In this document: positions 33,376 to 42,410 of the stretch, piece by piece
How positions within the stretch are numbered: the first letter of the stretch is position 1
How the letters are laid out: each line of letters opens with the position of its first letter
Source of the DNA: Cupriavidus numazuensis
GTDB taxonomy: Bacteria; Pseudomonadota; Gammaproteobacteria; Burkholderiales; Burkholderiaceae
NCBI RefSeq assembly: GCF_905397435.1
Contig: NZ_CAJPVI010000032.1
Location: 1-64,000 of the forward strand
DNA: 64,000 nucleotides
Direction of reading: 5' to 3'
Made by a program: the position numbers and the translations under genes
The notes under the pieces: generated by a model
What the model saw: the letters and a program-made list of their open reading frames with translations, nothing else
Database searches by the model: none
Told to the model about the DNA's origin: nothing

Positions 33376-33711
33376 ATGCCCCCCTTGAATGAAAGCGAGT
33401 TCCTGGCCCTGGCCGGCCAGGAGCTGGACCGCATCGAAGCGGCGGTGGAAGCCGCCGCCGACGCGGCCGACGCCGACATCGAAATCAGCCGCACCGGCAA
33501 CGTGATGGAGCTGGAGTTCGAGAACGGCTCGAAGATCATCATCAACAGCCAGGCGCCGATGCAGGAGCTGTGGGTGGCGGCGCGCTCGGGTGGTTTCCAC
33601 TTCCGCCACGACGGCGAGCGCTGGATCGATACGCGCAGCGGCGATGAGCTGTATGCCGCACTGTCGGCCTATGTGAGCCAGCAGGCGGAAGCGGCGCTCA
33701 AGCTGGGCTGA
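33376..33711 (+). CDS. cyaY: Frataxin-like iron donor CyaY
   Basis: A 111-residue frataxin homologue that regulates iron-sulfur cluster assembly on IscU/IscS. It has the acidic first helix (LDRIEAAVEAAADAADADIE), the central beta-sheet (NVMELEFENGSKIIINSQAPMQELWVAA) and GGFHFRHDGERWIDTRSGDELYAAL. ATG 33376 is preceded by TTGGAG. Confidence 0.96.
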   Translation: MPPLNESEFLALAGQELDRIEAAVEAAADAADADIEISRTGNVMELEFENGSKIIINSQAPMQELWVAARSGGFHFRHDGERWIDTRSGDELYAALSAYVSQQAEAALKLG

Positions 33712-33738
33712 TCAACGCCCATCTGGCGCTGACCAATG

Positions 33739-33767
33739 AAAAAGCCGGCCCAGGTGGCCGGCTTTTT
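33739..33767. terminator. Bidirectional terminator cyaY / mrcA
   Basis: aaaagccggcc (33740-33750) / ggccggctttt (33756-33766), 5-nt loop, with A-run on the left and T-run on the right, so it can terminate both the cyaY transcript and the convergent mrcA transcript. Confidence 0.9.
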
Positions 33768-33788
33768 CGCGCATGCGGTTCGTGACGT

Positions 33789-36164
33789 TCAGCCGCCGCC
33801 GAACATTTCCAGGATCTTCTTCTTCTCCGCTTCCACGTCGGCTGGCGGACGCGTGCTTTCCTCGGGCTTGCCCGGCCACGGGTCGCCCAGGCCGACCGAC
33901 GCCACGCCGGCGCCGCTGGCATTCTCCTCGAAGGTCCAGTCGCCGCCGGCCATGACCACGCCTTCCGGTGCCGGCCGCTCAGGGCTTTCCGGCACGCCCT
34001 TGAGCATCTTGCCCATGTAGCCGACCCAGATCGGCAGCGCCAGGCCGCCGCCGGTCTCGCGCACGCCCAGGCTCTTGGGCTGGTCGTAGCCCATCCACGC
34101 AATCGCTACCAGGTTGGGCGTGTAACCGGCGAACCAGGCATCGACGGCGTCGTTCGTGGTACCGGTCTTGCCGGCCAGGTCGTTGCGGCCCAGGCGCTGC
34201 TTGGCGGGGTTGGCCGTACCCATGCGCACCACATCGCGCAGCATGGTGTCGGCGATGAAGGCCGTGCGTGCGTCGAGCACGCGCACGGCGTCGCTGCCGG
34301 CGCGCTGCGGCTGGGTTTCGGACAGCACCTTGCCGCGCGCATCGACGACCTTCTGGATCAGGTACGGGTTGATGCGGTAGCCGCCGTTGGCGAACACCGA
34401 GTAGGCGCCCGCCATCTGCAGCGGCGTGACGCTGCCCGCGCCCAGGGCCATCGGCAGGTAGGCCGGGTGCTTCTCGGCCTCGAAACCGAAGCGGGTGATG
34501 TAGTCCTGCGCGTACTGCGTGCCGATTGCCCGCAGGATGCGCACCGAGACCAGGTTCTTCGACTTGGCCAGCGCGCGGCGCATGGTCATCGGGCCTTCGA
34601 ACTTGCCGTCGTAGTTCTTGGGCTCCCACACCTGGCCGCCGGTGTCCGGGCCGATCGTCAGCGGTGCGTCATTGATCACGGTTGCCGGCGAGAAGCCCTT
34701 TTCCAGCGCGGCCGAATAGATGAACGGCTTGAAGCTGGAACCGGGCTGGCGCCAGGCTTGTGTCACGTGGTTGAACTTGTTGCGGTTGAAGTCGAAGCCG
34801 CCGACCATCGAGCGGATCTCGCCGTCCTGCGGGTTGATCGAGACAAAGGCCGCCGATACTTCCGGAAGCTGCGTGACCAACCACTGGTCCTTTTCGTCCT
34901 GCGTCACGCGGATGATGGCACCGGGGCGGATCTTGGTCTTGGGCTGGGCGTTCGCCGACAGCGACGGCGCGATGAAACGCAGTGCCGGGCCTTCGATGGT
35001 GGCTACTTCGCCCGACAGCAGCGTGGCCTTCACCTGGCGCGGCGACACACTGGTCACCACGGCCGAGCGCAGATCGTCGCTGCCGGGGTGTTCGACGAGC
35101 GCGTCGTCGATGGCCTGCTCGCGTTCGGCCTGATCGGACGGCAGGTCGATGAACGCTTCCGGGCCGCGGTAGCCGTGCTTGCGCTCGTAATTCATGATGC
35201 CCGAGCGCACGGCCTCATAGGCGGCGTCCTGGTCGGGCTTGGTCAGCGTGGTGTAGACCGTCAGGCCACGCGTGTAGGTTTCCTCGCGGTACTGCGCGTA
35301 CATCAACTGGCGCACGATTTCCGCGACGTACTCGGCATGCGTCGAAAATTCGTTGCCTTCGCTGCGCACCTTCGGGGCTTCGCGAATGGCGGCATCGTAT
35401 TGTTCCGGCGTGATGTAGCGCAGGTCGCGCATGCGCTGCAGGATGTACTCCTGGCGGACCTTGGCACGGCGCGGGTTCACCACGGGGTTGTACGCCGACG
35501 GCGCCTTGGGCAGGCCGGCCAGCATGGCCGCTTCGGCCGGCGTCACGTCGCGCACGGACTTGCCGAAGTAGACGCGCGCGGCGCTGTCGAAGCCGTAGGC
35601 GCGCTGGCCCAGGTAGATCTGGTTCATGTACAGCTCGAGGATCTGATCCTTGCTCAGGTTCGCCTCGATCTTGTACGCGAGCATCATTTCGTAGATCTTG
35701 CGCGTGTAGGTCTTCTCGCTGGACAGGAAGAAGTTGCGCGCGACCTGCATGGTGATCGTGGACGCGCCCTGCGACAGCCCGCCGCGCAGGTTCGCCAGGC
35801 CCGCGCGCATCACGCCGACGAAGTCGACGCCGCCGTGCTCGTAAAAGCGGTCGTCTTCGATCGCCAGCACCGCCTTCTTCATGACGTCGGGAATCTCCGC
35901 GATCGGCACGAAGTTGCGGCGCTCCTCGCCGAATTCGCCGATCAGGACATTGTCCGCAGTGAAGATGCGCAGCGGGATCTTGGGACGATAGTCCGTGATG
36001 GTGTCCAGCGACGGCAGGTTCGGCGCGGCCACGAGCAGCGCGTAGCCGAGCAGCAGCGCGACCGCCACGATGCCGGCGACGATCAGCCCGACCACCCAGA
36101 ACGTGATGCGCGCCCAGAGCGAGCGGCGGGCTGGGAGGGACGGCTTTGGTTGTGCTGTGGCCAT
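33789..36164 (-). CDS. mrcA: Penicillin-binding protein 1A
   Basis: A 791-residue bifunctional peptidoglycan synthase. An N-terminal cytoplasmic tail and one helix (VVGLIVAGIVAVALLLGYALLV) precede the GT51 transglycosylase domain, with catalytic Glu in AVLAIEDDRFYEHGG and QGASTITMQVARN. The transpeptidase domain has PGSSFKPF (SxxK), the SKN triad in ALAKSKNLVSV and KTGTT. It diverges from pilMNOPQ, the arrangement known as ponA-pilM in many gamma- and betaproteobacteria. Confidence 0.96.
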   Translation of the reverse strand: MATAQPKPSLPARRSLWARITFWVVGLIVAGIVAVALLLGYALLVAAPNLPSLDTITDYRPKIPLRIFTADNVLIGEFGEERRNFVPIAEIPDVMKKAVLAIEDDRFYEHGGVDFVGVMRAGLANLRGGLSQGASTITMQVARNFFLSSEKTYTRKIYEMMLAYKIEANLSKDQILELYMNQIYLGQRAYGFDSAARVYFGKSVRDVTPAEAAMLAGLPKAPSAYNPVVNPRRAKVRQEYILQRMRDLRYITPEQYDAAIREAPKVRSEGNEFSTHAEYVAEIVRQLMYAQYREETYTRGLTVYTTLTKPDQDAAYEAVRSGIMNYERKHGYRGPEAFIDLPSDQAEREQAIDDALVEHPGSDDLRSAVVTSVSPRQVKATLLSGEVATIEGPALRFIAPSLSANAQPKTKIRPGAIIRVTQDEKDQWLVTQLPEVSAAFVSINPQDGEIRSMVGGFDFNRNKFNHVTQAWRQPGSSFKPFIYSAALEKGFSPATVINDAPLTIGPDTGGQVWEPKNYDGKFEGPMTMRRALAKSKNLVSVRILRAIGTQYAQDYITRFGFEAEKHPAYLPMALGAGSVTPLQMAGAYSVFANGGYRINPYLIQKVVDARGKVLSETQPQRAGSDAVRVLDARTAFIADTMLRDVVRMGTANPAKQRLGRNDLAGKTGTTNDAVDAWFAGYTPNLVAIAWMGYDQPKSLGVRETGGGLALPIWVGYMGKMLKGVPESPERPAPEGVVMAGGDWTFEENASGAGVASVGLGDPWPGKPEESTRPPADVEAEKKKILEMFGGG

Positions 36165-36516
36165 AAGGGAAAACCTAGTCAGGAGTGCGGGGGATTATAT
36201 CTTCCGGTATAGCGGCAACTCCCCGTGCAGTGGCGCCCCCGACGCTACCGCGCTGTTACAAGATGTAATGTCGGGGCCGCGGCGGCTTGGGCGGATGGGC
36301 TTGCAGAAAAAGGGCCCGGAAGGGAACCCGACGACCGTGGGGTTTTGGCAACGTCGCCGGAAAAATAAATGCGTGGTCAAACCGGCACATTGCCAGCACT
36401 GCCGGTTTTTGTGAGAATCGACCAACATAAAAGAGCAAAACGTTTCATCCAAGAAACAGGGCTCGCCCGATTAGAGCAGTCAAGCCAGGGGCGAGTTCAA
36501 ATGTCAGGGGGTCACC
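36165..36516. promoter_or_regulatory. Divergent region mrcA / pilM
   Basis: About 350 nt with no gene I can support. Plus strand: -35 TTGCCA (36390-36395), 17-bp spacer, -10 GAGAAT (36413-36418) points to pilM. The hairpin ccggca (36382-36387) / tgccgg (36400-36405) followed by TTTTT overlaps that promoter. Minus strand: a consensus TATAAT (complement of 36194-36199) lies about 30 nt upstream of mrcA, without a good -35. Confidence 0.45.
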
Positions 36517-37602
36517 TTGCGACGGGGCATTTTGTCGGGGCTTCTGCGCCGGACTACGGTCGGCGTAGATATCGGGTCGTCCAGTGTCAAGGTAGTCGAG
36601 CTGTCCGTGGGGGGCAGCAAACAGGACTACCGGCTGGAAAAATGTGCCAGCGAATTGCTGGACCGCAATGCCGTTGCCGATGGCAACGTCATCAATATCG
36701 AGGCTGTGGGCATCGCGCTCAAGCGCGCGCTCGGCAAGGCCGGCATCCGTTCGAAGGACGTGGTGCTGGGCGTGCCGTCGATGCTGACGGAGTCACAGAC
36801 CGTCAGCTTGCCGGACAACCTGTCCGAAGACGAACTCTATTCTCAGGTCGAATCCGAAGCGCACCGGCTTTATCCGCCGTCGCAGACGGTCAATTTCGAC
36901 TTCGCCGTGATCGGCCCGAGCGAAACCGAGGGCGGCATCGGCGTGCGCGTCACCGCGGCCAACAGCGATCGCGTGCAGGAACGCGTGACCGCTGCCGAGA
37001 TGGCCGGCCTGCGCCCGCAGGTCATGGACGTCGAGGAATACGCGGTGCAGCGCACCATCGTGCAGATGCTCGGTGTGCCGCGCGAGATGTCGGAAGCCGA
37101 CGCGCGCGCGCTGCCCGTAGTGGCGGTCGTGCACCTGGGCGGCAGCCGTTCCAAGGCCATCTTCTATCAGGGCTGGAAAGAGCTGTACGAGCAGCCGCTG
37201 AACAGCTATGGCGACCAGCTCACGCAGAGCGCGGCGCGCATGTTCACGCTCGACGCGCTCAAGGCCGAGATCAAGAAGCGCAAGAACACGCTGCCTGAAG
37301 CCTGGCGTACCCAGTTGCTCAAGCCGTCGCTCGAAGCGCTGGCCATGGAAGTGCAGGCCGCGGTCGGCAATTTCATTGCCAGTTCCAGCCTGGGTCGCGT
37401 CGACGAAATCCTGCTGTCGGGCGGGCATGCGTCGCTGCTCGGCGTGCAGGCGGCGATCCAGCAGCAGACCCAGATCACCACCACGCTGGCGAACCCGTTC
37501 GCCAATATGGTCACCAACGGCAAGGTCAACGAGCGGTATCTGCAGCGTGACCTGCCGGCGTATATCGTCAGCGCCGGACTGGCATTGCGCGGCCTGCAAT
37601 AA
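36517..37602 (+). CDS. pilM: Type IV pilus assembly ATPase-like protein PilM
   Basis: A 361-residue cytoplasmic actin-like protein that binds the N-terminus of PilN and links the pilus motor to the alignment complex. VGVDIGSSSVKVVELS is the nucleotide-binding phosphate-1 loop, and LLSGGHASLLGVQAAIQ is near the C-terminus. The start is TTG 36517, supported by CAGGGGG directly upstream and by MKRGIL-like starts in relatives. It is first gene of pilMNOPQ. Confidence 0.95.
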   Translation: MRRGILSGLLRRTTVGVDIGSSSVKVVELSVGGSKQDYRLEKCASELLDRNAVADGNVINIEAVGIALKRALGKAGIRSKDVVLGVPSMLTESQTVSLPDNLSEDELYSQVESEAHRLYPPSQTVNFDFAVIGPSETEGGIGVRVTAANSDRVQERVTAAEMAGLRPQVMDVEEYAVQRTIVQMLGVPREMSEADARALPVVAVVHLGGSRSKAIFYQGWKELYEQPLNSYGDQLTQSAARMFTLDALKAEIKKRKNTLPEAWRTQLLKPSLEALAMEVQAAVGNFIASSSLGRVDEILLSGGHASLLGVQAAIQQQTQITTTLANPFANMVTNGKVNERYLQRDLPAYIVSAGLALRGLQ

Positions 37603-37622
37603 CGCACCCCGGGGGAATCCGA

Positions 37623-38264
37623 ATGTCAACGAACACGCTCCCGTCGGTCAACCTCCTGCCCTACCACGAAGCCCGCAAGGCCGCCCGACGCAAGCGCGTC
37701 TACGCGATCCTTGGCGGCGCGGCGGCGGCTGGCGCGGTGGTGGTGCTGCTGGGCGGGCTTTATATCGATCACGAGATCGAATCCGTGGTGGGACTGAACC
37801 AGGTGCTGACTGCTGAAAACGCGCGCCTGGACGGCCAGATCCGTGAGGTCAACACACTCAAGAAGGACATCGAGGCCCTGCTGCAACGCCAGCAGGCCGT
37901 GGAAAGCCTGCAGACCGAACGCAACCGGCCGGTGCAGCTGCTCGATGAGCTGGTACGCCAGGTACCGGAGGGCGTCTATCTGACCAGCCTCAAGCAGACC
38001 GGCGAGTCCTTTACGATCGCCGGCGTGGCGCAGTCCAACGAGCGCATTTCCGAGCTGTTGCGCAATGTCGGCGCGGTGCCGTGGCTCGACAAGGCCGAAC
38101 TGGTCGAGTCCAAGGCCGTGACGATGACCAACAACCTGCGTGAACAACGCCGTTTGTTCGATTTCTCGATGCGCTTCGCCTACCGCGCTCCCGAAACGCC
38201 TGCCGACAAGAAGAACGGTGCGGCAAGCGCGGCGCAGGCACCGGCCGCTAACGGAAAGGCCTGA
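37623..38264 (+). CDS. pilN: Type IV pilus assembly protein PilN
   Basis: A 213-residue bitopic inner-membrane protein. The conserved N-terminus MSTNTLPSVNLLPYHEARK is the PilM-binding segment (family motif xNLLPYR/HE). A helix (YAILGGAAAAGAVVVLLGGLY) leads to a periplasmic coiled-coil and ferredoxin-like domain. It is 20 nt after pilM and 2 nt before pilO. Confidence 0.95.
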   Translation: MSTNTLPSVNLLPYHEARKAARRKRVYAILGGAAAAGAVVVLLGGLYIDHEIESVVGLNQVLTAENARLDGQIREVNTLKKDIEALLQRQQAVESLQTERNRPVQLLDELVRQVPEGVYLTSLKQTGESFTIAGVAQSNERISELLRNVGAVPWLDKAELVESKAVTMTNNLREQRRLFDFSMRFAYRAPETPADKKNGAASAAQAPAANGKA

Positions 38265-38266
38265 CC

Positions 38267-38935
38267 ATGGCGCTCAATACCGAAATCAACCTGGCGGACC
38301 TGACAGGCCAGTTCCGCGGGCTCAATATGAACGAGCCCGAGACGTGGCCCACGGCGCCGCGCGTCGTGTTCGCCCTCATCGCGGCGGCTGTGGTGCTGCT
38401 GCTCGGCTGGCAGTTCTACTGGAGCGGCAAGACCGAGGAACTCGACCGCCAGCGCGCGGAGCAGGACACCCTCAAGCAGGCCTACCAGTCCAAGGTCGCC
38501 CAGGTGGCCAACCTGGAAGCGCTGCGCGAACAAAAGAAGCAGGTCGAGCTAAGGGTGGCCCAGCTCGAGCGCCAGCTCCCGAACAAGACCGAGATGGATG
38601 CGCTGCTCGCCGACGTCAACCACGCAGGCGTGGCGCGCGGCCTGCAGTTTGAACTGTTCAAGCCGCAGGCTGCAGTGCTAAAGCCTTACTTTGCCGAGAT
38701 CCCGGTGAACCTGAAGGTGACCGGCCGCTACCACGACGTTGCGCAGTTCAACGCCGATGTCGCCGCGTTGTCCCGGATCGTGTCGATGCAGAACCTGCAG
38801 CTCGCCAATACCAAGGAAGGCGCGCTGACCATGGAAGCGGTGGCGATGGCCTACCGCACCCTGGACCCGGACGAGCAGGCCGCGCAACGCAAGGCTGCCG
38901 CCAACGCCGCCAAGCCCGCCGGAGGTGCCAAATGA
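38267..38935 (+). CDS. pilO: Type IV pilus assembly protein PilO
   Basis: A 222-residue partner of PilN with the same layout: a short cytoplasmic N-terminus, a helix (VVFALIAAAVVLLLGWQFYW, about residues 29-48), a coiled coil (ELDRQRAEQDTLKQAYQSKV...) and a periplasmic domain with VTGRYHDVAQFNADVAAL. It ends in an Ala/Lys-rich tail. It overlaps pilP by 4 nt. Confidence 0.95.
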   Translation: MALNTEINLADLTGQFRGLNMNEPETWPTAPRVVFALIAAAVVLLLGWQFYWSGKTEELDRQRAEQDTLKQAYQSKVAQVANLEALREQKKQVELRVAQLERQLPNKTEMDALLADVNHAGVARGLQFELFKPQAAVLKPYFAEIPVNLKVTGRYHDVAQFNADVAALSRIVSMQNLQLANTKEGALTMEAVAMAYRTLDPDEQAAQRKAAANAAKPAGGAK

Positions 38936-39468
38936 GCCGCCCCGTGAGCCTTCCCATGCGTTGCCTGGGCCTGCTTGCCGCAGCGCTGTCCGCCGGACTG
39001 CTGGGCGCGTGCGGTTCCAGCGACGAACAGGCGCTGCGCCAGTGGATGGATGCCACGCGCAACGCCAAGGCCCAGCCGCCCGCGCCGTTGCCCGAACCCA
39101 AGCCCTATGTGCCGCGCGAATACGCGGGGCGCAGCGCGCCCGAGCCGTTCGCGCAGACCAAGATCGGCGAACTCAACAAGATGCTGGCGGAGTCGCCCGA
39201 AGCCGGGCGGCGCCGCGAGCCGCTGGAAGACTATCCGCTCGAAAACTTCAAGATGCTCGGCATGATGAAGAAGAACGGCGAGACCTTCGGCATCGTACGT
39301 GTTGATAACAAGATCCACCACGTCAAGGTGGGTCAGTATCTCGGCCAGAGTTACGGCCGGGTGGTCCGCATCACTGATCAGGAGATCGTGTTGCGCGAAT
39401 TGGTCCGGGAAGGGGTATCCGAGTGGAAAGAGAAAATGACCAGCCTGAAGCTGGAGGTGTCGGCATGA
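38932..39468 (+). CDS. pilP: Type IV pilus lipoprotein PilP
   Basis: A 178-residue inner-membrane lipoprotein (lipobox LLGACGSSD) that joins PilNO to the PilQ secretin through a disordered proline-rich linker (AQPPAPLPEPKPYVPREY) and a C-terminal beta-sandwich (MLGMMKKNGETFGIVRVDNKIHHVKVGQYLGQSYGRVVRI shows its HR-type core). Its last codons overlap the pilQ ATG (ATGA at 39465). Confidence 0.95.
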   Translation: MSRPVSLPMRCLGLLAAALSAGLLGACGSSDEQALRQWMDATRNAKAQPPAPLPEPKPYVPREYAGRSAPEPFAQTKIGELNKMLAESPEAGRRREPLEDYPLENFKMLGMMKKNGETFGIVRVDNKIHHVKVGQYLGQSYGRVVRITDQEIVLRELVREGVSEWKEKMTSLKLEVSA

Positions 39469-41585
39469 CCCTGGGTCGCTGGTACCGAACGCTTGCAGGC
39501 GCAATGACGATGGCACTTGTGCTGGCCGCTCCCGCGGCGCTGGCGCAGGGCAACCAGGTGAAGTCGGTCGACGCCAACGTGGTGGGCGAGCAGACCCTGT
39601 TCACCATCGACCTGCAGTCCCCGCCGGCGCAGAAACCGGCGGACTTCACCACGCAGAATCCGGCGCGCATCGCGATCGATTTCTTCGATACCGGGTTTGC
39701 CGCCGGCCGCGCGCAGTATGACTACGCCGGCAAGCTGCTGCGCGGCGCGAACGTCATGCAGATCGGTGACCGCACCCGCGTGGTGCTCGACCTGACGCGC
39801 ACGGCGACTTACCGGACCGAGGTCCGCGGCAATCAGTTCGTGGTGCTGCTCGACAACGTCGCGCCTGCTGCCAAGACGGCCGCGCCGACCTTTGCTGCGC
39901 CTGCCGCACCGACCGCGGTCGCTGCGGCACGTGCGTCCGTGCGCAATATCGACTTCCGGCGCGGCACGGATGGCGCGGGACGCGTGGTGGTGGACCTGTC
40001 CTCGCGTGATTCGGGCATCAATATCGCGCAGCAAGGCCAGAACGTGGTGGTCGATTTCCTGGGCACCTCGCTGCCCGAGAACCTGCGCCGCCGCTTTGAC
40101 GTGAGTGACTTCGGCACGCCGGTGCAGGGCATGCGCGCCACGGACGCCAGCGGCAATACCCGCCTGACCATCGAGCCGCGCGGCAACTGGGAGTACAGCT
40201 CCTACCAGACCGACACCCAGTTCGTGGTGGAAGTGCGGCCGATCAAGGAAGACCCGGCCAAGCTGATCAGCGGCCCCGGTTATCGTGGCGAGCGCCTGTC
40301 GCTCAACTTCCAGAACATCGACATCCGCTCGCTGCTGCAGGTGTTTGCCGATTTCACGAACCTGAACATCATCACGAGCGACACCGTGCAGGGCAATATC
40401 ACGCTGCGTCTCAAGGACGTGCCGTGGGACCAGGCGCTGCAGATCGTGATGGATGCCAAGGGTCTCGCTTCGCGGCGCAACGGCAATGTGCTGTGGGTCG
40501 CGCCCAAGGCCGAGCTGGCCACCAAGGAGAAGCTCGAGCTGGAGGCGCAGCAGCAGATCAATGAACTCGAGCCGATCCGCAGCCAGGTGTTCCAGCTGAA
40601 CTACCAGCGCGCCGAGGACGTGCGCAAGATGCTGCTGGGCGTCACCACGGGTGGTGCGGCAGGTGCGGCGGTCCCGGCCGTCGGCGTCGGCGGCGCAGCG
40701 GGCATGGCTTCGCGCATGCTGTCCAAGCGCGGTTCGCTGACGGCAGACGCTCGCACCAACCAGCTGTTCGTGTCGGACATCGCCAGCAAGCTGGAAGAGG
40801 TGCAGGGGTTCCTGAACAAGATCGACATCCCGGTGCGCCAGGTAATCATCGAGGCGCGCATCGTCGAGGCGACCGATACGTTCAGCCGTAACCTCGGCGT
40901 CAAGCTCGGCTTTGCGGGCCAGTACAACAACGCCAGAGTCGGCAACACCTACAGCAACGTGCTGCCCGGCGCGACGTCGGACAACGGCCCGTTCCTGAGC
41001 CTGCCCGCCGGTGCGATCAACGGCACCAACCCGGCGAACATCGCGGTCAGCATCTTCAACAGCGCGGCCACCCGGTTCCTGGCGCTCGAACTCTCGGCGC
41101 TGGAAGCGGACGGCAAGGGCAAGATCATCTCCAGCCCTCGCGTGGTCACCGCCAACAACATCAAGGCGCTGATCGAGCAGGGTACGGAACTGCCTTACCA
41201 GGCGGCCACGTCCAGCGGTGCGACCTCGGTGCAGTTCCGCAAGGCCAACCTGAAGCTCGAGGTGACGCCGCAGATCACGCCGGAAGGCAATGTGCTGCTC
41301 GACGTGGATGTGAACAAGGACAGCGTCGGCATCCAGACGACTTCGGGCTTCGCCATCGATACCAAGCACGTGCAGACCCAGGTGCTGGTGGACAACGGCG
41401 GCACGGTGGTGATCGGCGGCATCTACACGCAGACCGAAAGCACGGATGTGGACAAGGTGCCATTTCTGGGCGATATCCCGGTGCTTGGCTATCTGTTCAA
41501 GAACAACGCCAAGGTGCGCAACCGCACCGAATTGCTGGTGTTCCTGACACCGCGGGTCCTGAACGAGAGCGTTACGCTGAAATGA
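39465..41585 (+). CDS. pilQ: Type IV pilus secretin PilQ
   Basis: A 706-residue outer-membrane secretin through which the pilus passes. A signal peptide ending APAALAQ is followed by two AMIN domains (about residues 25-120 and 150-260), N0/N1 domains (LSLNFQNIDIRSLLQVFADFTNLNIITSD) and the secretin barrel, with EVTPQITPEGNVLLDVDVNKD and VPFLGDIPVLGYLFK. I start it at ATG 39465 overlapping pilP; an upstream in-frame start at 39423 would disrupt the signal peptide. Confidence 0.96.
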   Translation: MTLGRWYRTLAGAMTMALVLAAPAALAQGNQVKSVDANVVGEQTLFTIDLQSPPAQKPADFTTQNPARIAIDFFDTGFAAGRAQYDYAGKLLRGANVMQIGDRTRVVLDLTRTATYRTEVRGNQFVVLLDNVAPAAKTAAPTFAAPAAPTAVAAARASVRNIDFRRGTDGAGRVVVDLSSRDSGINIAQQGQNVVVDFLGTSLPENLRRRFDVSDFGTPVQGMRATDASGNTRLTIEPRGNWEYSSYQTDTQFVVEVRPIKEDPAKLISGPGYRGERLSLNFQNIDIRSLLQVFADFTNLNIITSDTVQGNITLRLKDVPWDQALQIVMDAKGLASRRNGNVLWVAPKAELATKEKLELEAQQQINELEPIRSQVFQLNYQRAEDVRKMLLGVTTGGAAGAAVPAVGVGGAAGMASRMLSKRGSLTADARTNQLFVSDIASKLEEVQGFLNKIDIPVRQVIIEARIVEATDTFSRNLGVKLGFAGQYNNARVGNTYSNVLPGATSDNGPFLSLPAGAINGTNPANIAVSIFNSAATRFLALELSALEADGKGKIISSPRVVTANNIKALIEQGTELPYQAATSSGATSVQFRKANLKLEVTPQITPEGNVLLDVDVNKDSVGIQTTSGFAIDTKHVQTQVLVDNGGTVVIGGIYTQTESTDVDKVPFLGDIPVLGYLFKNNAKVRNRTELLVFLTPRVLNESVTLK

Positions 41586-41648
41586 CGCGCCCGGCGGCCC
41601 GGATGCGGCGCAATTGGCGCCCGGAGCCCCGGATGCAGTAGACTGCAA

Positions 41649-41678
41649 GGCCGCATCGACCGATGCGGCCTTTTTTTT
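41649..41678 (+). terminator. Terminator after pilQ
   Basis: ggccgcatcg (41649-41658) / cgatgcggcc (41661-41670), 2-nt loop, then eight T residues. It ends the pil operon 64 nt after pilQ. Confidence 0.93.
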
Positions 41679-41747
41679 GCCCGTGGCGGCCCGTCGGCGC
41701 GGTCATGCCGCATCCGCCACTTGCTGGTTGCGGCCCAACATAAGAAG

Positions 41748-42410
41748 ATGATGCAGTTTCCAACGGGGGAGGGCGGACCGGAATCCGCGTTCCCGAGCGA
41801 CTATCCAGTGACAGCCTTGCCGACGGCCATGGAGACCGGCCGTCCCAACCTCTTCTTCGTCGGCCTGATGGGCGCCGGCAAGACCACCGTGGGCCGGACG
41901 GTCGCGCGGCGCCTGCACTATCCGTTTTTCGATTCCGACCATGAGCTGGAAGCGCACTGCGGCGTGCGCATACCGGTGATCTTCGAGCACGAGGGCGAGG
42001 AAGGCTTTCGCGACCGCGAGGCTGCGATGATCAGCGAACTTACCGGCCGCAGCGGCATTGTGCTTGCCACTGGCGGCGGCGCGGTGCTGCGGCCCGAGAA
42101 CCGCGAACTGCTCAAGTCGCGTGGCACCGTGGTCTACCTGCGTGCCAGCCCGCACGACCTGTGGCTGCGAACCCGCCACGACCGCAACCGTCCGCTGCTG
42201 CAGACCGAGGATCCGAAGGGCAAGCTGGAAGCGCTTTACGCCGCGCGCGACCCGCTCTACCGCGAGGTGGCCGATTTCATCATCGAGACCGGCAAGCCCT
42301 CGGTGGCACAGCTTGCTAATATGGTGCTGATGCAGCTGGAAATGGCCGGTTTCCGCATCGACACCGCCGCCGCCGCGTCGGACCAGCCGGCCAACGATAC
42401 GCATTCATGA
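41748..42410 (+). CDS. aroK: Shikimate kinase
   Basis: Phosphorylates shikimate at the 3-hydroxyl in the aromatic amino-acid pathway. Walker A GLMGAGKTTVGR, the shikimate-binding Asp in FFDSDHELE, GEEGFRDRE and the GGGAVL loop are visible. The kinase core starts at about GRPNLFFVG, so the first 30 residues are an extension, and the start is uncertain (ATG 41748, 41751 or 41829). I list 41748, which gives 220 residues. It overlaps aroB by 4 nt, the conserved aroKB pair downstream of pilQ. Confidence 0.93.
   Translation: MMQFPTGEGGPESAFPSDYPVTALPTAMETGRPNLFFVGLMGAGKTTVGRTVARRLHYPFFDSDHELEAHCGVRIPVIFEHEGEEGFRDREAAMISELTGRSGIVLATGGGAVLRPENRELLKSRGTVVYLRASPHDLWLRTRHDRNRPLLQTEDPKGKLEALYAARDPLYREVADFIIETGKPSVAQLANMVLMQLEMAGFRIDTAAAASDQPANDTHS

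Noticed and set aside
36270..36350. Possible sigma-54 type -24/-12 promoter upstream of pilM
   Set aside because: GG and GC elements near ttgggcggatgggcttgc do not have the required 10-bp spacing.
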